This document shows, one piece after another, positions 8,523 through 14,500 of a stretch of DNA of 64,000 nt. The position numbers were made by a program, and so were the translations under genes. This DNA is from Bacteroidales bacterium UBA6377 (GTDB lineage: Bacteria; Bacteroidota; Bacteroidia; Bacteroidales; UBA932): contig DJQV01000024.1 in assembly GCA_002438805.1 (NCBI GenBank), positions 1-64,000 of the forward strand, read 5' to 3'. Positions within the stretch are counted from its first letter, which is position 1, and every line of letters begins with the position of its first letter. The notes under the pieces are model-generated. The model made no database searches. It was given only the letters and a program-made list of their open reading frames with translations, and was not told where the DNA came from.

Positions 8523-8530
8523 CAAAACTA
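8523..8530 (-). promoter_or_regulatory. -7 promoter box of the exported-protein operon
   Basis: TAGTTTTG on the minus strand fits TAnnTTTG, 23 bases before the start at 8499. Just upstream lies a 15-base sequence, ATAAAAGTTTAACCA on the plus strand (8535-8549). It recurs exactly at 8630-8644 and may be a regulator site. Confidence 0.6.
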
Positions 8531-8854
8531 CCTCATAAAAGTTTAACCAGCAATAGAATTTCGCCACATAATCACTATTCAGCACATTAAGAATCAAACA
8601 ATTACCAAGACTGCGTCCATTAGCGGATAATAAAAGTTTAACCATCGGGCATTACCGCGCTCTGCAGAATGGTTTCCTGCGGATCCAGCAATCACCTGCC
8701 AGACATAATAGTGCCGAAGCAACTTGCCTGTCACGATGCCAGAACTTTCTCATAGTTTGTCCGGTATAACGGCCTTTTGCCGGATAACGCATGAATAACA
8801 TCAGTTTGTCAGGTGAGACCGCCTCCGGCCGGACAAAGTCGAATCGGGCCTTCG
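8531..8854. other. Non-coding divergent intergenic region
   Basis: No gene is seen. It holds two exact copies of a 15-base direct repeat (8535-8549, 8630-8644) and a 9-base inverted pair TTTGTCCGG (8756-8764) and CCGGACAAA (8829-8837). A further AGTTTGTC half-copy lies near 8802. The sequence looks partly degenerate and could be an eroded element or a long regulatory region between divergent transcription units. Confidence 0.45.
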
Positions 8855-8883
8855 AAAAATGAAGCGCAGTTCATTTTTATGAA
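8855..8883. repeat. Overlapping inverted repeats at the ATPase promoter
   Basis: AAAAATGAA (8855-8863) and TTCATTTTT (8870-8878) form a perfect 9-bp inverted repeat with 6-base spacer. TTCAT (8870-8874) also pairs with ATGAA (8879-8883) around four T. A further copy of TCATTTTTA lies at 8911-8919, past the -7 box. The position over the -33 region suggests an operator. Confidence 0.6.
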
Positions 8884-8893
8884 AAAATATTCA

Positions 8894-8901
8894 TAGATTT
8901 G
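8894..8901 (+). promoter_or_regulatory. -7 promoter box of first AAA ATPase gene
   Basis: TAGATTTG matches TAnnTTTG and lies 30 bases before the ATG at 8932. It excludes an upstream TTG start whose first codon lies inside the box. Confidence 0.6.
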
Positions 8902-8931
8902 CACCGTGGCTCATTTTTACACACAGACAGC

Positions 8932-10131
8932 ATGCTGATAGAACGCACGGAATACATGTCACTTCTGGAGAAATGGAGGGACAAGAGAATGATCAAGGTC
9001 GTCACAGGCATACGCCGTTGCGGCAAATCATCACTGTTGCGGATGTTCAAGGACAAGATCTTGACGGACGGTGTTTCCAAAGAACAGGTTGTCGAACTTA
9101 ATTTCGAAGAGCTGGACAATGAACCTCTGCTGGACTACAAGGCTCTGCATACCTACCTGAAACAACAGTTGCAAAGGGACAGGATGAATTATATATTTCT
9201 GGATGAAATACAGATGGTTGACGGTTTCCAAAAGGTGATCGACAGCCTGTTCCTTTTGGACAATGTGGACATTTATCTGACAGGCTCGAATGCATATATG
9301 CTGTCAGGTGAAATTGCAACCTTGCTTACCGGCAGATATGTGGAAATAAAAATGCTCCCATTCTCATTTAGAGAGTTCACGCATGGACTGCCGGCAGGAA
9401 CGAGCGCAGAAGATGCCTACCGAAAGTATATTGAGAATGGCTCGTTCCCGTACATAATGAAGATAGAGCATGATCAAGAGATGGTAAATGAATATCTTAC
9501 CGGCCTATACAATACCATCGTGCTGAAAGATGTAGTCAACCGAAGGAAAATCACCGATGTGATGATGCTGCAAAACTTAGTGAGATTTCTGGCTGACAAC
9601 ATCGGGAACATCTCTGTCATCAAACGTATCAGCGACACGATGACCTCACTTGGCCGCAAAATATCGGTCCACACGGTGGAAAATTATATTTCCGCACTGA
9701 CAGACAGCTATGTATTCTATTCTGCTCCCAGATACGATGCCAAAGGCAAGCAGCTGCTCAAGACAGGCCAGAAGCTGTATCTCGCCGATGTCGGACTGCG
9801 AAACGTCATAAACGGCACTAAGGGCGGGGACTTGGGGCACATTTTGGAAAATGTAGTTTATCTGGAGTTAGCCCGAAGAGGCGGTGAGGTTTATGCAGGA
9901 AAGACAGGAAACGCGGAGATCGATTTTGTCGTTGTGAAGGGCAACGACAAGGTGTATTATCAGGTGTCTCTCAGCGTAAGGGATGAGGGCACGCTGAAAC
10001 GGGAGCTTGATCCTCTTGAATCTCTTTCAGACAACTATCCGAAATATCTCCTCACGATGGACAACGACCCTGTAATACAGCATGACGGCATAAAGCAGCT
10101 GTATGTATTGGACTGGTTATTGGAAGAATAA
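8932..10131 (+). CDS. AAA ATPase with DUF4143 domain (AAA_14 family)
   Basis: The protein has 399 residues. Walker A is G26-IRRCGKS and Walker B is YIFLDEIQ, followed by the sensor phrase LTGSNAYML. The C-terminal DUF4143 part holds a nuclease-like core: LENVVYLELARRGGEVY, then the NAEIDFVV acidic strand, then YYQVS. These ATPases are frequent in Bacteroidales in many divergent copies; their biochemical role is not established, and a DNA-acting or defence-related one is often suspected. The ATG at 8932 was chosen over a TTG inside the promoter. An inverted repeat covers its promoter. It is followed 6 bases later by a GNAT gene. Confidence 0.85.
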   Translation: MLIERTEYMSLLEKWRDKRMIKVVTGIRRCGKSSLLRMFKDKILTDGVSKEQVVELNFEELDNEPLLDYKALHTYLKQQLQRDRMNYIFLDEIQMVDGFQKVIDSLFLLDNVDIYLTGSNAYMLSGEIATLLTGRYVEIKMLPFSFREFTHGLPAGTSAEDAYRKYIENGSFPYIMKIEHDQEMVNEYLTGLYNTIVLKDVVNRRKITDVMMLQNLVRFLADNIGNISVIKRISDTMTSLGRKISVHTVENYISALTDSYVFYSAPRYDAKGKQLLKTGQKLYLADVGLRNVINGTKGGDLGHILENVVYLELARRGGEVYAGKTGNAEIDFVVVKGNDKVYYQVSLSVRDEGTLKRELDPLESLSDNYPKYLLTMDNDPVIQHDGIKQLYVLDWLLEE

Positions 10132-10137
10132 TCCGCC

Positions 10138-10647
10138 ATGGCAAAAGACTCCTACACAATACGAAAAGCCCTTCCGTCAGATCTACCGGCAGTAGCTGCG
10201 CTTGCCGACTCCGCAAGACAGATAATGCGGGACAGCGGCAACCCTACCCAGTGGAGCGGCGGCTATCCGTCCATCGGGATTCTTGAAGATGACATCACCT
10301 CGGGGACATGCCATCTTGTCATGGACGGCAAGGCCCCTGTGGGCTCATTCGTCTTCAGGCACGGCCCGGACCCGTCATACGCCTCAATAGTTGACGGACA
10401 CTGGACAGAGGACAGCAGCCCATACATGGTCATACACCGGATAACGAGCCTTCCGGAAGCGCACGGCATCTTCGCCGCCATCATGGATTTCTGTAAATCT
10501 CGCTGCAGCAATATACGCATAGACACCCACAAGGACAACCTCATAATGCAGCATCTTGTCCTGAAGCACGGCTTCCGCTACTGCGGCATCATCACACTCG
10601 CGGACGGCGGAGGCGAACGTCTCGCCTACCAATGGCTGCGCCAATGA
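10138..10647 (+). CDS. GNAT-family N-acetyltransferase
   Basis: The protein has 169 residues and an acetyl-CoA-dependent transferase fold. It opens YTIRKALPSDLPAVAALADSAR, the usual first strand and helix. It continues with a central HRITSLPEAHGIFAAIM stretch, then IRIDTHKDNLIMQHLVLKHGFRYCG, the classic late GNAT pattern in which an asparagine precedes the final helix. The canonical Q/R-x-x-G-x-G/A loop is poorly preserved (LPEAHGI). It sits 6 bases after the ATPase gene, so probably co-transcribed. The substrate is unknown. Confidence 0.8.
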   Translation: MAKDSYTIRKALPSDLPAVAALADSARQIMRDSGNPTQWSGGYPSIGILEDDITSGTCHLVMDGKAPVGSFVFRHGPDPSYASIVDGHWTEDSSPYMVIHRITSLPEAHGIFAAIMDFCKSRCSNIRIDTHKDNLIMQHLVLKHGFRYCGIITLADGGGERLAYQWLRQ

Positions 10648-10659
10648 TTCACCGGATCT

Positions 10660-10731
10660 CTCAGATTGCTCGATTTCAAATATATACTTTCGCCCCATGG
10701 CCCGGTGACGTGCACTCACTACAACCCGGCG
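10660..10731 (-). pseudogene. Orphan fragment of the lipoprotein tail seen at 4.6-5.0 kb
   Basis: In one minus-strand frame this encodes RRVVVSARHRAMG and then YIFEIEQSE, matching the C-terminal ~24 residues of the two small lipoproteins at 4584 and 4964. The matching is also clear at DNA level over about 70 bases. No lipoprotein start precedes it and the frame runs on past the normal stop, so it is a relic. The bases to 10890 hold several GTAC-containing palindromic words but no gene. Confidence 0.7.
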
Positions 10732-10890
10732 AGGCAATTCTGTACAGGATAGGGCCAATTTCTGTACGGGAGCGCCTTTCGAAAGCGTTTGGTACAGCAG
10801 GAGGGCGTTTTTTGTACCGTACGGATATTTGCATGTGACCCAAGAATCTCCGATATTTACAAACGCCCCTCAGTATATATCAGGGCTTCT

Positions 10891-12531
10891 CTAACCAAGC
10901 TCTGACAATAGCTTCCGAATATAGATTCCAAGGTTCGTGTCATGTGACGATATTCCCAACTTCGTCCTGATGCGGCTGCTGATATTGAAGTGTCCTCCTT
11001 TTTGGAGATATTTGCCAATATCCTTACCTTTCAAGCCCATGGCATACAGGCAGCAATAACCGACCTCCCACCCGGAAAGCCCCTTCCCCTCAAGATAGCG
11101 TACAAAAGACGGATGGCTGGCCTTATAACTCAAACGGTTGAGTTCCATGAACTCCTCCCGGTCAAAAAGCATACGCTCCATGTCCTTGAAAGCCTTGCGG
11201 TCAATCTCGCTGTCTTCGGATATGCCGGCAGACAGAAAACGATCAAAGAGAGCAAGTTTAGCATTCAAAACGGCACGTGCATCCTCATTGAGCACATTTT
11301 CACTTTCCACCAACCTGGCCGAAAGAGCGTCCCTCTCGACCGCAATCCTGTCATACAGGACCAGAAGACGGCTCTGCTCAAGCTTACTGTGACGGTACCG
11401 GGCCACAAGTGCAAAAATCACAACAGCGGCGGCAAACAGAACCGTCATCCCGACAAACAGCACCCGGTTCTTCCGGGCCTGCTCTTCCAGACGGGCCTCC
11501 TCCAACCTGTAACGCTCGGAGACGAACTGGGCATCAGTCCTATATGAAGCGAACCGGGCAGAATCCGCAGCGCGGACATACTTTTCATAATATTCCAGTG
11601 CCTTCTCCGAATCCCCGGACAAACGGTAGACCTTTGAACACACAGCCGCATACCTCGTCTTGTTCAAGACGCCAGCAGTGGACACATACTTTTCCAACGC
11701 ATCCCCAGCTTTGTCAAGATTCCCGACAAAGCAAAAGGCAGTTGCCACAGACAGCCAATCCACAGCACCTGAAGGCACATTGCGAAAATAGTCAGAGAGC
11801 AGCATGCCAATCTCATCCCGGGACTTCTTAAACGCCACGGAATATGCAAGGAGCGAAGACCAATAATACTTGTTCTGCCTATATGAGTATGAGGAAGAAT
11901 CCGACATCTCGATCAAATCAAGATACTCCGCAGCTTTCGAAGCGTCTCCAGACACTGTGTACTCATTGACAATCCGGCTGAGCATATTGATATAACTCTT
12001 CTCACGTCCTTCTTCACGGAATAGGGCCGCAGCACGGGTGTTGTACTCTATCGCATTCTCAAAATCATAGAGCCTCTCATATATAAGCGCTTCCGCAGAA
12101 TACAACCTTGCTGCAGTGAGCCTGTCCTCCGACTCCTCGACTTCGGATTCTGCCCGCGCGAAACAATCCATCGCAAGGCCGAGATTCCCTTTATTCTGAT
12201 AAATGCGGCCCTGATAATAGGCTGCACGCAGTTTTTCAGTTGCCGACCCCCTTTTTGAATAGTAATCCACAGCCGGCTGAATGACATTAAAATCCGTCTT
12301 GTCAATATATGTCTTGTCCAGCGCCATGCTCTTGAGCAATGCATATCTGGCTTTCAACGGCTTCGATCGCAAAGACAAAGTGTCCATAGCCGATAGCCTT
12401 CGCAAAGCCTCGGACGGGTTCTCCTCAATAATCGCCTCAACACCGTCAAGACTTTCTCTCTGTACGGTGTTGTCAGCGCAAGCCGAGAATAAGGCAAGTG
12501 CCACAATGATAATAATAACTACCCTACGCAT
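10891..12531 (-). CDS. TPR-repeat membrane regulator with C-terminal LuxR-like HTH
   Basis: The protein has 546 residues from ATG 12531. The lipobox-like ALFSAC lies at residues ~13-18. Then follow several tetratricopeptide-type helical repeats (for example AAYYQGRIYQNKGNLGLAMDCFARA), a transmembrane segment (VLFVGMTVLFAAAVVIFAL), a coiled coil, and a C-terminal helical domain. That end (GWEVGYCCLYAMGLKGKDIG, then ISSRIRTKLG) resembles a LuxR-type helix-turn-helix. The architecture is common in Bacteroidota as a possible membrane-bound regulator. A longer frame upstream overlaps the PAS gene and is rejected. It starts 2 bases after the PAS gene stop. Confidence 0.78.
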   Translation of the reverse strand: MRRVVIIIIVALALFSACADNTVQRESLDGVEAIIEENPSEALRRLSAMDTLSLRSKPLKARYALLKSMALDKTYIDKTDFNVIQPAVDYYSKRGSATEKLRAAYYQGRIYQNKGNLGLAMDCFARAESEVEESEDRLTAARLYSAEALIYERLYDFENAIEYNTRAAALFREEGREKSYINMLSRIVNEYTVSGDASKAAEYLDLIEMSDSSSYSYRQNKYYWSSLLAYSVAFKKSRDEIGMLLSDYFRNVPSGAVDWLSVATAFCFVGNLDKAGDALEKYVSTAGVLNKTRYAAVCSKVYRLSGDSEKALEYYEKYVRAADSARFASYRTDAQFVSERYRLEEARLEEQARKNRVLFVGMTVLFAAAVVIFALVARYRHSKLEQSRLLVLYDRIAVERDALSARLVESENVLNEDARAVLNAKLALFDRFLSAGISEDSEIDRKAFKDMERMLFDREEFMELNRLSYKASHPSFVRYLEGKGLSGWEVGYCCLYAMGLKGKDIGKYLQKGGHFNISSRIRTKLGISSHDTNLGIYIRKLLSELG

Positions 12532-12533
12532 GG

Positions 12534-12869
12534 CTACTCCCTGACATGATGCGGCATGTCCTCGGGAGTGACTATCGAGATCTCGCATAGGCCGCCTACT
12601 GCACCGGAGGCGTCCGTCCAAGCACTTTGGAAGATAAGTTTGCGGACACCACGTTTCTCGATGGTGTAGCAATTGCTCCCACCGCTCTCAAGCAACCCTC
12701 TTATAATCTCCCGGGATCGCTCCGAATGGCAATCGAAAAGATTGCGGCCTATAAGGTCGCCATGACGGCTGTATTGACGTACAGCCTTATCGTTCATGTA
12801 GATGATTATGCCGTCCTTATCGCAGACGGTGATGGAGCAGTCCAGCCCCCAAGCCCAGTCAGGTATCAT
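12534..12869 (-). CDS. Single-domain PAS protein
   Basis: The protein has 111 residues, essentially one PAS domain: ITVCDKDGIIIYMNDKAV, then LIGRNLFDCH, then a beta strand pair ending VGGLCEISIV. There is no kinase, HTH or membrane part, so it must act through a partner. The gene is translationally close to the downstream TPR/HTH regulator (2-base gap), the most likely partner. The ligand is unknown. Confidence 0.82.
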   Translation of the reverse strand: MIPDWAWGLDCSITVCDKDGIIIYMNDKAVRQYSRHGDLIGRNLFDCHSERSREIIRGLLESGGSNCYTIEKRGVRKLIFQSAWTDASGAVGGLCEISIVTPEDMPHHVRE

Positions 12870-12915
12870 GCCAAAAGTCTTTTACCCTAAAGTTACTCAA
12901 GTTTTTCTAACTGTA

Positions 12916-14340
12916 TCAGACTTCCTCGAATAATGCGTCAAGCTGAACGCGATAGTGAATATCAGAGGAATAACTGTTAGGCTTTAGGCCAAAAGTGGTG
13001 ATGAAGGTAAGGTTGACGGCACTGCGTATACCCGTCTCACGCTCGAAATCAGCCACACGATTCTGCAACTTGGCGTTTTCATCAGAATCGATTGCGTATT
13101 CGGCACGGCTGTACTTGATCTCGCACAGATTGGTGATTTGATCAGCACGCTCGATGACAAGATCAATCTGAGCGGCTGGTTTGCTTTCCTTGCTTCTCCA
13201 TGAATAATATTCGGTGTGGATCCTGTCGATTCCGAGAGCCTTTTTAATCTGAGGTATATGAGCCTGACATAGACGCTCAAAAGCGAGGCCATACCAACTG
13301 TTCTGCTTCGGAGTATTCAAGGTATTGCTCCAATAATGATCATCTGTTGTCCCTTTGACACAGAAATCATTATGAAAACGGGTAAAAAAATCAACCAACT
13401 GGTATATTCCGTTCTTCGAGTTGATTTTCTTCTCTCTGACGCAATACTTGCGGATGAAATCACAATTCTCCAAATTCTCCAACATCTTGCTCAGATGTCC
13501 CCCGGTCTCCTTGCCGAGTTTCTCGCTGATTTCGCTACGAGTCAATCCCTTGCGATTGGACGAAAGCAATTGTATTATCTTCATGTAAGGCTGCGGATTT
13601 CGGAAAAGGGACTTGAACAACCGGTCATATTCACGGCGCAATTCCCCATCTGCGGAGAAAAACAGCCTGTCAATATTTTCTGTGAGACTCTGCACTTTGT
13701 CAAGCAGGCTCAGATAATATGGAATACCTCCCAATATCATGTACGCCTGGGCAAAAGAGAGCCTGTTCCAACGGAAACCGTTGGTTTTCAGATATTCCTC
13801 TGTCTCCCCAAGAGTAAAAGGATGCAGATGCAATTCGTGTGTTATCCGGTCATGAAGTCCCCCGTGATTGTCAATGATGTTGTCCACCATCCAAGTCGTG
13901 GCAGAACCGCAGACAATCAGTTTAATGTTCTTTTGACGAGTAGCCCAACCGTTCCAGAACAAGTCAAGAGCCTTTACCAGACCAGACCTGGGCGTATCAA
14001 GACAAGGCAATTCATCAATGAATATGATAACCGTACCTTTCGCCAATGCGGGTGTCAACACTACCTTCAAGGTCTCGAAGGCCTCTATCCAGTTCTTCGG
14101 CTTCACGCCACCATAGCCTGCCTTCTGAAGGGACAAGAAAAAACTGGACATCTGATCCTCCTTGTCACCCTCCAAAACACCTGTCATATCGAACGCAAGC
14201 CTATCTTTGAAAGTCTGCGTTATCAAATAAGTTTTCCCGACACGACGACGGCCATAAATCGCGATAAATTCCGATTTCGGACTCCCTATATACTGTTCAA
14301 GCAGCCTGCTTTCCGCATTTCTACCTATCAATTCTCTCAT
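12916..14340 (-). CDS. AAA ATPase of the archaeal-ATPase/DUF234 type
   Basis: The protein has 474 residues. It opens MRELIGRNAESRLL, with Walker A IYGRRRVGKT around residue 32 and Walker B VIIFIDELP. A sensor phrase IVCGSATTWM follows, then a winged-helix stretch (LTRSEISEKLGKETGGHLSKML) and a C-terminal nuclease-like DUF234 region with AAQIDLVIE and CEIKYSRAEY. The D...E-I-K spacing matches a PD-(D/E)XK site. The start at 14340 follows a promoter; the longer frame crosses that promoter. Two inverted repeats lie directly upstream. Family function is unproven. Confidence 0.85.
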   Translation of the reverse strand: MRELIGRNAESRLLEQYIGSPKSEFIAIYGRRRVGKTYLITQTFKDRLAFDMTGVLEGDKEDQMSSFFLSLQKAGYGGVKPKNWIEAFETLKVVLTPALAKGTVIIFIDELPCLDTPRSGLVKALDLFWNGWATRQKNIKLIVCGSATTWMVDNIIDNHGGLHDRITHELHLHPFTLGETEEYLKTNGFRWNRLSFAQAYMILGGIPYYLSLLDKVQSLTENIDRLFFSADGELRREYDRLFKSLFRNPQPYMKIIQLLSSNRKGLTRSEISEKLGKETGGHLSKMLENLENCDFIRKYCVREKKINSKNGIYQLVDFFTRFHNDFCVKGTTDDHYWSNTLNTPKQNSWYGLAFERLCQAHIPQIKKALGIDRIHTEYYSWRSKESKPAAQIDLVIERADQITNLCEIKYSRAEYAIDSDENAKLQNRVADFERETGIRSAVNLTFITTFGLKPNSYSSDIHYRVQLDALFEEV

Positions 14341-14360
14341 ATATAACTTCTTAACATGGG

Positions 14361-14392
14361 CGAAGATACTGTAAACACTCCGAAAAAACAAA
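14361..14392 (-). promoter_or_regulatory. Promoter of the DUF234-type ATPase gene
   Basis: On the minus strand, TTTG (14389-14392), 20 bases, then TATCTTCG (14361-14368). This is the -33/-7 layout of Bacteroidota with one mismatch in the -7 box. The inverted repeat next to it ends one base upstream of the -33 element. Confidence 0.65.
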
Positions 14393-14393
14393 C

Positions 14394-14440
14394 TATAACG
14401 CGCCAAAACCAATAAAAATCATCAGTTTTGGCGCGTTATA
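14394..14440. repeat. 16-bp perfect inverted repeat, ATPase operator candidate
   Basis: TATAACGCGCCAAAAC (14394-14409) and GTTTTGGCGCGTTATA (14425-14440) are perfect reverse complements with a 15-base spacer. They abut the -33 element of the ATPase gene. The core is CGCCAAAAC-N15-GTTTTGGCG. Confidence 0.8.
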
Positions 14441-14453
14441 TACCATGAAAACA

Positions 14454-14486
14454 CGCCAAAACGATAACAAAACGAGAGTTTTGGCG
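14454..14486. repeat. Second copy of the CGCCAAAAC inverted repeat
   Basis: CGCCAAAAC (14454-14462) and GTTTTGGCG (14478-14486) repeat the core of the preceding element with the same 15-base spacer. The left half-sites are 53 bases apart. It lies between the ATPase promoter and the infB stop codon at 14501. Confidence 0.8.
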
Positions 14487-14500
14487 CACAGTCAAAACGC

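Noticed and set aside
13336..14346. Plus-strand frame of 336 codons opposite the DUF234-type ATPase
   Set aside because: Antisense shadow of a protein with Walker A and B motifs; no start signal or homology.
14394..14486. Reading the CGCCAAAAC inverted repeats as the infB terminator
   Set aside because: Neither hairpin is followed by a T-run in the minus-strand direction, and the 15-base loop is long; the two equal spacers and the abutting -33 box favour an operator.
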